Positions 15,832 to 25,000 of a stretch of DNA of 32,979 nucleotides are shown piece after piece (the first letter of the stretch is position 1; each line of letters opens with the position of its first letter). Both the position numbers and the translations under genes were made by a program. Origin of the DNA: Parasphingorhabdus sp. (lineage in GTDB: Bacteria > Pseudomonadota > Alphaproteobacteria > Sphingomonadales > Sphingomonadaceae); NCBI GenBank assembly GCA_030373505.1, contig JAUCYS010000022.1, forward strand, positions 1 to 32,979. The letters are read 5' to 3'. The notes beneath the pieces are model-generated. The model was not told where the DNA came from. It ran no database searches and saw only the letters and a program-made list of their open reading frames with translations.

Positions 15832-15869
15832 GTACAGATTGCGGCGATGCCGCAGACAAGTCCGATCAC

Positions 15870-16454
15870 ATGAGCGCCAACCCCACAGCTTGCCTGGTGA
15901 TCCTCGCGGGTGGTCAGTCCACCCGAATGGGCGCCGACAAGGCCGTGATCCGACTGGATGGCGAGCGGTTGATCGACATCCTGATCCGCAGGATGGCCGG
16001 CAAGTCGGAGCGGATAATGCTGTCGGCACGGCAAGACTATGCCACCGGACTCGCGATCATCCCGGACGACCCGCAGGCACCGGACGGACCGGTGGGCGCG
16101 ATCTTCTCCCTGGCGGACCGGGTCCAGAAGATGGGGCTCGACGGCTTTGTGACGGTGCCCGTGGATGCACCCTTTGCACCGCCCGACCTGATCAAGCGGC
16201 TCTCGGTCAGCGGCGACTGCGCCGTGGCAGAGGATGGTCAGCGGATCCACCCGACCTTTGCCTATTGGCGCTGCGCCGTTGTCAACGCCGTCCGGGGCAC
16301 CCACGACCAGGGCGAGCGAGCGCCGTCGCTGCACTGGCTGGTCCGGCAATGCGGCGCGGTGACGGTAACCTGGCCCGACGAACGGCTGTTCATGAATATC
16401 AACCGGCCGGCCGATCTGGCGGCCGCCGCAGCGATCAAAAAAGCCGGCACCTGA
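15870..16454 (+). CDS. mobA: Molybdenum cofactor guanylyltransferase MobA
   Basis: The 194-residue protein carries LAGGQSTRMGADKA at residues 12-25, the GTP-binding signature of MobA. MobA transfers GMP to molybdopterin to form the bis-MGD cofactor. Later regions PVDAPFAPPDL and NINRPADLAAA match the nucleotidyltransferase core and C-terminal motif. It lies 38 bases after the CHAP gene. The final codons overlap an intrinsic terminator for the opposite-strand gene. The other Moco-linked gene in the window is the XdhC protein at 25383-26339. Confidence 0.93.
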   Translation: MSANPTACLVILAGGQSTRMGADKAVIRLDGERLIDILIRRMAGKSERIMLSARQDYATGLAIIPDDPQAPDGPVGAIFSLADRVQKMGLDGFVTVPVDAPFAPPDLIKRLSVSGDCAVAEDGQRIHPTFAYWRCAVVNAVRGTHDQGERAPSLHWLVRQCGAVTVTWPDERLFMNINRPADLAAAAAIKKAGT

Positions 16455-16471
16455 CAAACAGGCACCGGCTT
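16437..16471 (-). terminator. Intrinsic terminator inside the end of mobA, serving the minus strand
   Basis: Read on the minus strand, AAGCCGG (16471-16465) pairs with CCGGCTT (16447-16441) around a hairpin loop and is followed by six T residues (16442-16437). It lies 44 bases past the stop of the small secreted gene at 16515. The hairpin covers the mobA stop codon. Confidence 0.75.
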
Positions 16472-16514
16472 CTGGTTGCAGTGAGGATCACTGCGCTTTC
16501 GAGTGGCCTCAGGC

Positions 16515-16781
16515 CTAGTCGAGGCGACGGATTTCCGTCTTGGTCAGGCTGGTCATCAGCTTGCCTTCATTTTCCGACAGGGTCGAAGCGTCGATCCGCC
16601 GAACTTTGCCCTTGTAGATGACCAGAACATCACCGGTTTCGGTAACGCGGTTCACTTTTGCGACGCTCGAGCCGGTTGCATCATAGAGACGGTCATTCCG
16701 TTCGACCTCTGCAGCCGATGCGGCAGATGCGGTGAACGAAAGTGCCGTGGCGGCAAGGATCAGGGAGGATAGTTTACGCAT
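16515..16781 (-). CDS. Small secreted protein of unknown function
   Basis: The 88-residue protein has a signal peptide (MRKLSSLILAATALSFTASAASA, cut before AEVERN) and a 65-residue mature part with a DATGSSVAKVNRVTETGDVLVIYKGKVRRI pattern. No family is recognised. It is likely periplasmic. ATG 16781 was chosen over a longer frame because GGAG precedes it and it starts the signal peptide. It is convergent with mobA, whose 3' end carries its terminator, and divergent from the M20 amidohydrolase. Confidence 0.75.
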   Translation of the reverse strand: MRKLSSLILAATALSFTASAASAAEVERNDRLYDATGSSVAKVNRVTETGDVLVIYKGKVRRIDASTLSENEGKLMTSLTKTEIRRLD

Positions 16782-16981
16782 GGCTTGACTCCATTGGCTT
16801 GAAAAATTGTGAACCAACTATGCGCGCGCCGCAATAGGTTGCAATATGAAATGTTGCACCTGCGAGTTGCTTTTTTGCAATTGACCGAAAAAGAGGCGCA
16901 AAAGGAGGAGCCAGAAGGACGTTGCCCCTCGAACCGGGTTGTGCAATCATCTAACAAATTCGCTAGTGAAATGAGGTTTCC

Positions 16982-18412
16982 ATGATCCGATACGCCCTGA
17001 TATTTGCCCTTGCCTCTGTCCCGGTGGCTGCGCAAGCCCAGCAGAACGACACGATGGCCGAAATCTCGGCGCTGATCGATGCCCGCGCCGATGAAACGGC
17101 AAAAACCGCGAGACAATTGTGGGAATGGGCGGAAGTAGGCTATCAGGAGGAGAAGTCCAGCGATCTTCTGAAACAGTCGCTCAAGGCCAACGGATTTAAA
17201 ATCAGCTCCGGAGTCGCCGACATCCCGACCGCCTTTACCGCGGAATATGGCAAGGGCGGCCCGGTGATCGCTATCCTCGCGGAATATGATGCACTGCCGG
17301 GCATCAACCAGGATGCGGTCGCCACCCGCTCGGCAATCGACGGAAAGACCGCTGCCCATGCCTGCGGTCATAACCTGTTCGGTGCCGGATCGGTCGAGGC
17401 GGCCATCGCGATCAGCAAATGGCTGGAAAAAACCGGCACTCCCGGCCGCGTCCGCCTCTATGGCACGCCGGCCGAGGAAGGCGGCAGCGGCAAGGTCTAT
17501 ATGGTCCGCGCAGGGCTGTTCGACGATGTCGATATCGCGCTGCACTGGCACGCCGATGACGAGAATTCCGCCGCCGCCCGCACCACACTGGCCAACCGCT
17601 CGGCCAAATTCCGCTTTCGCGGCGTCTCCGCCCATGCCGCCGGCGCCCCGGAAAAGGCCCGCTCCGCGCTCGACGGAGTCGAGGCATTCGACATGATGGT
17701 CAATATGATGCGCGAGCATGTCCCGCAGGAATCGCGGATCCACTATGTGATTACCGAAGGCGGCACCGCTCCCAATGTGGTGCCCGACTTTGCCGAGGTC
17801 TTCTATTATGTCCGCCACCCCGATCCGGCCGAGGTCGATGCGATCTGGACCCGGCTTGAGGAAGCGGCGCGCGGCGCGGCGATGGGCACCGGAACCAAGG
17901 TCGACTGGGAAGTGATCCACGGCAACAACCCGCTGCTGGTCAACGAACCGCTGGCGAAGATGATGGATGCCAAATTGCGGCAGGTGGGCGGCATCACCTA
18001 TACGCCCGAGGAGCAGAAATTTGCCGAGCAGATTTATGCCAGCTTTGACAAGCCCGGCCTGAAGCTGGGCAGCCAGGAAGAGGTCCAGCCTTATGATGTG
18101 ACGCTGGGCTATGGTTCGACCGATGTCGGCGATGTTTCCTACGCCACCCCGACCGTCGGCCTGCGCACCGCCACATGGGTGCCTGGCACCTCGGCGCACA
18201 GCTGGCAGTCGTCGGCAGCCAGCGGCATGTCGATCGGTTTCAAGGGCGTCCAGGTCGCGGCCAAGACGCTGACCCTGGCGGCAATCGAGCTGTACACCAA
18301 TCCCGAACTGCGCGCCGAGGCCAAGGCCGCGTTCGACAAGGCGCGGGGACCGGATTATCAATATAAATCCCTGCTCGGGGATCGCGATCCGCCGCTCGAT
18401 TACCGCAAATAG
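16982..18412 (+). CDS. Secreted M20 family amidohydrolase (AbgB-like)
   Basis: The 476-residue protein starts with a signal peptide (MIRYALIFALASVPVAAQAQ) and belongs to the M20 metallohydrolases. Metal-ligand motifs include HACGHN (about residues 126-131), TPAEEGG, and ALHWHADD. The N-terminal LIDARADETAKTARQLWEWAEVGYQE is typical of the aminobenzoyl-glutamate/amidohydrolase group. It probably cleaves an N-acyl or p-aminobenzoyl amino acid amide in the periplasm; the substrate is not set. An ATGAGG-type ribosome site precedes ATG 16982. It is transcribed alone and divergent from the small secreted protein. Confidence 0.88.
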   Translation: MIRYALIFALASVPVAAQAQQNDTMAEISALIDARADETAKTARQLWEWAEVGYQEEKSSDLLKQSLKANGFKISSGVADIPTAFTAEYGKGGPVIAILAEYDALPGINQDAVATRSAIDGKTAAHACGHNLFGAGSVEAAIAISKWLEKTGTPGRVRLYGTPAEEGGSGKVYMVRAGLFDDVDIALHWHADDENSAAARTTLANRSAKFRFRGVSAHAAGAPEKARSALDGVEAFDMMVNMMREHVPQESRIHYVITEGGTAPNVVPDFAEVFYYVRHPDPAEVDAIWTRLEEAARGAAMGTGTKVDWEVIHGNNPLLVNEPLAKMMDAKLRQVGGITYTPEEQKFAEQIYASFDKPGLKLGSQEEVQPYDVTLGYGSTDVGDVSYATPTVGLRTATWVPGTSAHSWQSSAASGMSIGFKGVQVAAKTLTLAAIELYTNPELRAEAKAAFDKARGPDYQYKSLLGDRDPPLDYRK

Positions 18413-18558
18413 GCCGCGCGCGGTGGACGGGCGCCGGAGACTCGTCATCATGGCGGTAATTTAGGTCATCAGGCCCGCTGTAGGACAGCCTGTTTTGGCT
18501 GCTGAACGCATATTGTCACGGCCATTTTGATCGAGGCATTTTTTGGACTCGCATTAAG

Positions 18559-18583
18559 GCGCGAAGCGATTGCGCGCTTTTTT
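18559..18583 (+). terminator. Terminator-like hairpin, plus strand
   Basis: GCGCG (18559-18563) pairs with CGCGC (18573-18577) and is followed by six T residues. It lies 146 bases past the M20 amidohydrolase stop. Confidence 0.6.
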
Positions 18584-18656
18584 GAAAGCCTGCCCATTTT
18601 ATGGCTCAGAGCACTTTACAGAAACTATTGTTTTTCTTTTCCGTTGCCATCGCCCC

Positions 18657-18680
18657 AAAGCCGCAGTTTTGCGGCTTTTT
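18657..18680 (+). terminator. Second terminator-like hairpin, plus strand
   Basis: AAAGCCGCA (18657-18665) pairs perfectly with TGCGGCTTT (18670-18678) over a four-base loop and ends in a T run. It lies 244 bases past the M20 stop with no gene before it, so it may end a small transcript. Confidence 0.65.
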
Positions 18681-18858
18681 CCGGATGCCATCCGGACGCG
18701 GAGTGTGATCTTTCGGATGAGCTGTTCCGGGAGCGTCAGATGGGTGGGTTTATCCTTTTCTGATTGTCAAACAGCCGGTCCTGCCTTTTGCAGCGGGATC
18801 GGCGAGAAGATATACGATTGCCCCACCTGTAGGAAAGAATTTCCTGGCGACAAATCAG

Positions 18859-18887
18859 AAAAAGCGGCCCCGGCATTGCGGGGCCGC
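18859..18887 (-). terminator. Intrinsic terminator of the Ala/Pro-rich secreted protein gene
   Basis: On the minus strand GCGGCCCCG (18887-18879) pairs with CGGGGCCGC (18872-18864) and is followed by five T residues. It lies 44 bases past the TAA at 18931. Confidence 0.85.
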
Positions 18888-18909
18888 CCTGTTTCGTTAG
18901 CGGTACATT

Positions 18910-18941
18910 CCGGTTTAGCTATAGGCCGGTTTAGCTATAGG
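18910..18941. repeat. 16-base tandem duplication across a stop codon
   Basis: CCGGTTTAGCTATAGG occurs at 18910-18925 and 18926-18941. The TAA of the secreted-protein gene (18931-18933) lies in the right copy; the duplicate copy to the left repeats the C-terminal coding phrase and stop out of the gene. Confidence 0.8.
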
Positions 18942-20115
18942 CCGGTTCCAGCGGGCGCGTGGCCTGCATGGTGCCGGAGATCTTGTCCGGCCGTATCGCC
19001 CGGGCAGCGTTTAGCTCGGCCAGCCGCGCATCCAGATGGCGAGCACGCTTCAGGCGTTTCTGCCGGGTCAGGAACGGATTTTGCGGCGTGGGGATAGCAT
19101 CGACATGTTCGGTGAAATAGCCGGGGCGGCGTGCCATATCCGTTTCACGCAGATAGGGTCTCGGCGCGGCCGCAACGCGGCGCTGGCCGAGGGGGATATT
19201 ATGGTCGGCCCTGCTGCGCGGTTCCTCAAAGGATGGCTGGCCAGCGACAAAGCCTTTGAAATCCATCGCTGAGGCTGCGCCCTGGCCGTCAGGCTGGGTC
19301 CCGGAGCGAGCCGCAGTTTCGACCGGATCGCGGCGCAGTTCGGGCATCGTGGCTGCAGCAACCGCCGCGGTTTCCCGCTCGCTTCTTTGTGCAGCATATT
19401 CGGGGGCAGCAGCCTGTAGCTTGCTCTTGCGGCGACGGCTGGCGACAAAGGCACCCATACCGCCCAGACCCAGCAGACCGGCCAGAGCCGCGAGCAGAGT
19501 CCACTCGCTATCAGCGGGCAAATCACCGGCCGCGACGGCGGGGTCGGTCGTCACTGGTGCTGGCTCAATCCCTGCAGGAGCCGTGTCAGAGGCGGTCACG
19601 GGTACCGGGTCGGCAGTGGCCAGCGTCGAGGCCGCAGGCGCTGCCGTCATGTCAGGTGTGGGCGTAGCAGTGGCTGGCGCGCTGCTGTTGCGGGCAAGAG
19701 CTGCGGAACGCTCTGCAGCTGCTGCCCTGGCGGCTGCCGCTGATTGTTCTACTTTTTCTGCCGCAGCCTTGCGCGCCTGTTTCTCGGCTTCGATCTGCGC
19801 CAGCGCTTCGGGGGCTACGGTCGCGGCATCGAATCCGCCATCAGTGGCGAGCGCGTCGGCACGGTCGGGAGAGACCGTCGGCGTGGTCTCGGCCCCGGTC
19901 GACGGCGTGACGGTTACCGGAGCAGGCTGTTGCACCGGTTCGGGCGATGCGACCGGGGATTGCATTGGCATGTCCGATGGTTCGATCACGGTCTGAGCCT
20001 GTGCGGGCGCAGCGGCTAGTCCGGCCGAAACCGCCAGAATGCTGATCATCGAGAGGCGGCCAGCGGCTTTATCCGTAAAACCCGCAGTTTGGCGTGCATT
20101 TTTGCTATTGGTCAT
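18931..20115 (-). CDS. Ala/Pro-rich secreted, single-pass membrane protein
   Basis: The 394-residue protein has a signal peptide (about residues 1-40, ending AQA-Q) and an Ala/Pro/Thr-rich outer stretch to about residue 200 with a short helical AEKQARKAAAEKVEQ segment. One hydrophobic helix, WTLLAALAGLLGLGGMGAFVAS, is followed by the basic stop-transfer RRRKSK. A 150-residue cytoplasmic-side tail follows (RDPVETAARSG..., PYLRETDMARRPGYFTEHVDAI). It resembles cell-surface anchor layouts, but no LPxTG motif is present. No family is recognised. ATG 20115 has AGGAG upstream and starts the signal peptide; the longer frame to 20175 lacks a ribosome site. Confidence 0.7.
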   Translation of the reverse strand: MTNSKNARQTAGFTDKAAGRLSMISILAVSAGLAAAPAQAQTVIEPSDMPMQSPVASPEPVQQPAPVTVTPSTGAETTPTVSPDRADALATDGGFDAATVAPEALAQIEAEKQARKAAAEKVEQSAAAARAAAAERSAALARNSSAPATATPTPDMTAAPAASTLATADPVPVTASDTAPAGIEPAPVTTDPAVAAGDLPADSEWTLLAALAGLLGLGGMGAFVASRRRKSKLQAAAPEYAAQRSERETAAVAAATMPELRRDPVETAARSGTQPDGQGAASAMDFKGFVAGQPSFEEPRSRADHNIPLGQRRVAAAPRPYLRETDMARRPGYFTEHVDAIPTPQNPFLTRQKRLKRARHLDARLAELNAARAIRPDKISGTMQATRPLEPAYS

Positions 20116-20478
20116 TGCATTTCTCCTAATGTGACAAGCAATCAACGCTGGCAAAAGGGAAGCGACTCTCGACACAGAGGCAGTATGACTGGAAAATCGA
20201 GACGAACCGAGTTTCTGAACGCGGCATTCATTGACGGTTCAGCAAAATCGCCGGTCTGTTAAACTGGGGTTCATCCAAATTCAGAGGTTTTGAGGGTAGA
20301 GTTTATGCCGATACGATCTGTAGAGGGATGTCGGGACAGAAGCACGCCCCTTCGCGCTGTCGATCCGCCTGTTAGGCTCTGATCAATCGGGGCCGTGTGG
20401 CAGCATCGACTGTTGCCAAGAACCGCCGCTGATGGTCTTATAGCTGGCACAATGAAATAATTGCGAGGAGAGCTTGCC
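20116..20478. other. Intergenic region between divergent genes
   Basis: This 363-base stretch separates the secreted protein (minus) and the epimerase (plus). No convincing gene, hairpin or recognised operator was seen; it presumably holds both promoters. Confidence 0.5.
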
Positions 20479-21432
20479 ATGCGGATATTCGTCACCGGGG
20501 CATCGGGCTTTGTCGGTGGCGCAGCGACGCGCGCGCTGGTGGCGGACGGACATGAGCTGCGGGCGATGTCGCGGTCTGACCGGTCTGATCGCCGGATCCG
20601 GTCGCTAGGGGCCGAGCCGGTCCGCTGTGACCTGGAGACGATCACGGCGGACAATATTGGCGATTGCGAGACCGTTTTGCATTGCGCCGCCTTTGTCGAG
20701 GCCTGGGGTCCGAAAGATGCCTGGCACGAGATAAATGTGCTGGGCACACGCACCATGCTGGACCGGGCGGTTGCTGCCGGCGTCTCGCGATTCATCCACA
20801 TTGGTACCGAGGCGGCGATCTGCCACGGGCAGCATCTGCACAATGCCGATGAAAGCGTTCCGCTGGCACCGGATTCGCCCTATCCCTATTGTGCGACCAA
20901 GGCGCAGGCGGAGCAGCTGGTGCGCGATGCGGACCGGGACGGCTTCACCACCCTCGTGCTGCGCCCGCGCTTCGTCTGGGGGCCCGGGGACACAACCCTG
21001 CTGCCGATGATCGAAGCGATGGCTAAAAGCGGGAAATGGACGTGGATCAACCAGGGCCGGGCGATGACCTCGACCACCCATATCGCCAATCTGGTCCATG
21101 CGATCGAGATGGCCCTGACCGAAGGCACCGGCGGTGCCGCCTATTTCATTGTCGATGACGGCACAATCCGGATGAAGGACATGATCAGTGCGATGGCACA
21201 ATCGCGCAGTCTGAAACTGCCGGAAACATCCATTCCCGGGTGGCTCGGGGATGGTCTCGGGCGCACCATGGAAGCAATATGGCGCACCTTCAACCTGAGC
21301 GGCGATCCCCCGCTGACCGCCCATGCAGCGATGGTGATGTCGCGCGATTGCACGCTGAACGGCAACAAGGCCTGGTCCGAACTGCATTACCGACCGGTGA
21401 TATCGCGGGCCGAGGGTCTGGCCGGGCTCTAG
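20479..21432 (+). CDS. NAD-dependent epimerase/dehydratase family protein (SDR)
   Basis: The 317-residue protein is an extended short-chain dehydrogenase. The NAD-binding GASGFVG sits at residues 7-13 and the catalytic Tyr137-x3-Lys141 in YPYCATK. WGPGDTTLLPMI matches 3-beta-hydroxysteroid dehydrogenase or NAD(P)H-sterol-type members. It probably oxidises or epimerises a hydroxyl or sugar substrate; the substrate is not set. The open frame starts with TTG at 20461, but GGAG six to nine bases before ATG 20479 supports the shorter start. It is followed by a DUF3429 gene 87 bases later. Confidence 0.88.
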   Translation: MRIFVTGASGFVGGAATRALVADGHELRAMSRSDRSDRRIRSLGAEPVRCDLETITADNIGDCETVLHCAAFVEAWGPKDAWHEINVLGTRTMLDRAVAAGVSRFIHIGTEAAICHGQHLHNADESVPLAPDSPYPYCATKAQAEQLVRDADRDGFTTLVLRPRFVWGPGDTTLLPMIEAMAKSGKWTWINQGRAMTSTTHIANLVHAIEMALTEGTGGAAYFIVDDGTIRMKDMISAMAQSRSLKLPETSIPGWLGDGLGRTMEAIWRTFNLSGDPPLTAHAAMVMSRDCTLNGNKAWSELHYRPVISRAEGLAGL

Positions 21433-21519
21433 ACGAGGACGGGAATCCCGTCGGCCCCTGCCCAGATCAGGAAAATCAATGCTTCGGGCGGAAATACAGC
21501 AATTGAATATCCCGTCGAT

Positions 21520-22008
21520 ATGAAGCACATCATCAGCAGAGGATCGCAAACCCCGACAGGATGGCCCGTGCAAAATAATCTTTTCTTCTCCGCCCGTCTT
21601 CTCGGATTTGCCGGTCTGCTGCCGCCGCTGATCTGCCTGGTGGCGGTCTTTGATGACGGCACGCGCTATATGGCGCTGAGCGCGGCATATTTTTACGCCG
21701 CCCTGATCTTCAGCTTTCTCGGCGGTTTCTGGTGGGGCCTGGCGGTTGCCAGCCCGGGCGCACCGCAATGGGTCTATGGCGCCGCTGTCGTGCCCAGCCT
21801 GATTGCCTTTGTCAGCGCTATCCCCTGGATGATCGGCATGACCTGGCCCGGACCGTCGCTGGGCCTGCTCGGCATCGCCCTGATTGCAGCCCTATGGGTT
21901 GATGTACGGTTGAACCGGCTGGGGATCATGCCGGACTGGATGCTCAGCCTGCGTATCCTGCTATCCGTCGGCCTGGGGGCGATCACCCTCGCCCTGGCCG
22001 TGCTCTAG
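21520..22008 (+). CDS. DUF3429 membrane protein
   Basis: The 162-residue protein has four to five hydrophobic helices, with the DUF3429 pattern LLGFAGLLPPLICLVAV, YFYAALIFSFLGGFWWGLA, and SLRILLSVGLGAITLALAVL. The family has no known function. ATG 21520 is used; a GTG at 21568 could be an alternative start because the first 16 residues are polar and lack family similarity. It ends 70 bases before the convergent amidohydrolase stop, separated by a strong hairpin at 22021-22045. Confidence 0.85.
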   Translation: MKHIISRGSQTPTGWPVQNNLFFSARLLGFAGLLPPLICLVAVFDDGTRYMALSAAYFYAALIFSFLGGFWWGLAVASPGAPQWVYGAAVVPSLIAFVSAIPWMIGMTWPGPSLGLLGIALIAALWVDVRLNRLGIMPDWMLSLRILLSVGLGAITLALAVL

Positions 22009-22020
22009 ACCAGAATCATC

Positions 22021-22045
22021 CGGGCCACCGGTGCACGGTGGCCCG
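22021..22045. terminator. Strong hairpin between convergent genes
   Basis: CGGGCCACCG (22021-22030) pairs perfectly with CGGTGGCCCG (22036-22045) over the loop GTGCA. Neither side has a clear T run, so it may act as a convergent stop or mRNA end stabiliser. Confidence 0.55.
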
Positions 22046-22077
22046 AAAACAAGACAGGCTCGACAAGGCGTGGTGCC

Positions 22078-25000
22078 TCACTCCCACCAGTAAGCTGCGC
22101 GCTTGCGGTCTCCTGTCACCAGCTCGTTCATGGTCAGCGGATCGTACAGCCGGCCGTTGAGCATCACCCAGTCGATCTTGTCGCTGTTGCGGATGTCGAC
22201 CGTCGGGTCGGCGTTCAGCACCAGCAGGTCGGCGAGCTTGCCCACTTCCAGAGAACCGATCTCGGCGTCCATACCAAGCGAGCGGGCAGAAGTGATGGTT
22301 CCTGCCGACAGCGCCTCAAGCGGGGTCATGCCGCCGCGGACAAAGGACCAGAGCTCCCAGTGACTGCCGATCCCGGCCTGCTGGCCGTGTGCGCCGATCG
22401 AGACCTTGACGCCGGCATCGGCCAGTTTTTTGGCTTCGCGGGCGTTGTCGTCATCGACGAAATTGCTTTCGGGCGCGGTGACCCGGCGAGCGGTATCGGC
22501 CGCCAACAGGGCCGGGGGCGTATGCACCATCAGCGGATTTTCCCAGACATTGGTGGCCTGCCGCCAATAGGGGTCACCGGCGAGCCCGCCGTAGCTGACC
22601 ACCAGCGTCGGCGTGTAATTGGTGTTGGACTGCGAGAACATCTGCACGACGTCGTCGTAGAAAATCTCCAGCGGGATATTATGTTCCAGCGTGGAATTGC
22701 CGTCGGCGATCAGCGCCATGTCCATGCCGAACAGCGAACCGCCTTCGGCCACCACCAGCATATTTTCCTGCCGCGCGGCCTCGACCACCTGCTGGCGCTG
22801 TTCGCGGCGCGGCTGGTTGTAATTCTTGACGCTGTGGCCGCCCTGCGCCTTGAGGCGGCGAACATGGGCGAGCGCGTCGTCGAGATTGTTGATCTCGGCG
22901 TAAACGTCGGCGGCTTTCGCACCATAGACAATCTCGCCGGTCGAGAAAATGCGCGGCCCGAGGATCATTCCGGCGCGCTGCATCTCGCCGGCAACGAAAA
23001 TCTCGCTGGCGCGGCTGGAAGGATCGTGAATCGTGGTCGTGCCCAGCGCCAGATTCTGGATCAGCGACCAGTTCTGCTGCGGCACCAGTTCGTCCGTGCC
23101 CTGCGGACCATGGGCATGGGCGTCGATCAGGCCGGGAATGATGGTCTTGCCAGTGGCATCCACGGTCTTCGCACCGGCAGGGACACTGACATGCCCGGCA
23201 GGACCGACCGCAAGGATCCGGTTGTCCCGGATGACGATTACGCCATTGTCGATGATGCCGCCATCCTCACCCGCCATGGTGACGATCCGGGCGCCGGTCA
23301 GCGCTACGGTGCCGGACGGTTTTTCCGCCGCAATCGTCCGCTCGAGCGAGACGCCGCTGGTCGGCGGCTGATATTTCGGCGCCTCCTTTGCGACGGGCGC
23401 ATTGGGGAACAGCGCGTTGGTCTGGGCGGTATAGACGACCGGACCGATGCTCCAGTGCAGCGCCTGCCCGTCATTCGACCAGTTCATATAATCCGCACCG
23501 TTGGCGCTGACTCTTGTCACCGGCAGCGATTTGCTGGACGGGCTGACCTCAACCGCCTGCGTGCCGGGCATCAGCGGCATGACATAGGCTTCGTAGCTCT
23601 GCCGGAAGGCGACGTTCAGGCCATCGGGGGAGATGATATAGTCATTGGTCAGTTCGCCCTTGGCGTGGACGCGCTTCGCCTCGCCGTTGATATCGGTGCT
23701 GATCAACTCGCGCTGGTCATCGGCGCTGTCGAGCATGAAAATCCGGTCGCTGGTCGCGCCATATTGCGGTTCGGCAGCGCCTTTCATGACGCGGACCGGC
23801 GCGCCGCCGGCTGCGGCCACGCGATAGACACCTTCATCAGCCGACCAGTTGGGCGAGGTCAGATAACCGCCTTCCTTCATCTCGAACACAATAGTCTTGC
23901 CGTCGGGAGAAAAATGCGGGCGCGCATAATGGCCGGCGCGGCTGGTGACGGTGCGCGGTGATCCGCCGCCTGCCGAAACCGTCCTGATCTCGCCCAGCCC
24001 GCTATCGGTCCAGCCGACATAGACGATCGTGCGGCCATCGCGCGACCAGGAGGGGAAGAGTTCCAGTTCCGATCCGCTGGTCAGCCGCTTGGCCGTGCCA
24101 CCGGCCATCGGCTTGGTGTAGAGTTTCCCGAGGCTTTCGAAGACCACTGTCCGGCCATCAGGCGAGACCGTGGCGAAGCGCGGCATCCTGGTGGTGAAGC
24201 TGTCCGGTGCGACCGGGATTTGCGGGTGCGGGGCATTGGAAACGCCGCGCGTGTCGCTGACCCGGAACGGGATCACGGAGGAACTGCTGCCATCGGCGGC
24301 GACCCGGCGGATCTTGCCGCCAGCCCAGAAAATAATCTCGCGGCTGTCGGGGGTCCAGTCCATATTGGGATAGACGCCGGTCACCGCCCAAGTTTCCTGC
24401 ACATCCTGGTCGAGATCGTCATAAATCTTGCGTTCGATCCCGGATTCCAAGTCCTTCACATAGAGCTTGGACTGGGTCATCTCGCGACGGACGAAGGCGA
24501 TTTTCTTGCCGTCGGGAGAGGGGTTGGGGCGTACGGAGCCGCCGAGACCGGACACGGCGGTGCTGGTCTCGCCGGTGTCGAGGTCATATTTCTCGATATT
24601 GAACAGATCGCTGTTGCTGTCCTGAGCATAGATGAAGGTCGCGCCCGGAGTGATGTTCCTGGTGAAATAGACCGACTTGCCATCCGGCGCATAGATCGGC
24701 TCGCCGAGTTCCTTCTGATGCTTTTCGCTGGGCTTCTTGACCAGCTGCACCCCGCCGCCGCCGGAGACATGATAGATCCAGATTTCGCCGGTACCGAGCG
24801 AACGACCGGTGGTGAAATGTTTCTTGGCCACGACATAGCGGCCGTCGGGGCTCCAGCTGGGCTGGTTGAGCAGGCGGAATTCTTCCTTGGTCACCTGCTT
24901 CTTGTCGCTGCCGTCGCGGTTCATGATCCAGATATTGTCACCGCCGCCGCGATCCGAGGTAAAGGCAATACGCTTTCCATCGGGCGAGAAACGCGGCTGC

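Larger units (their letters stand above)
18413..18930. other. Gene-free region with terminator-like hairpins
   Basis: No protein-like frame is visible in these 518 bases; the short open frames have no ribosome site or family motif. Two plus-strand terminator-like hairpins (18559-18583, 18657-18680) and the minus-strand terminator at 18859-18887 are the only clear structures, leaving room for a small RNA. Confidence 0.5.

Noticed and set aside
16478..16494. GCAGTGA-GGA-TCACTGC hairpin between mobA and the small secreted gene
   Set aside because: A better terminator with a T run lies next to it; this hairpin has none on either strand.
18527..18763. 78-codon open frame downstream of the M20 gene
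   Set aside because: It spans both terminator-like hairpins and has no ribosome site or family motif.
21438..21452. GACGGG-AAT-CCCGTC hairpin after the epimerase as a terminator
   Set aside because: The loop is only three bases and no T run follows; it is a palindrome without further support.
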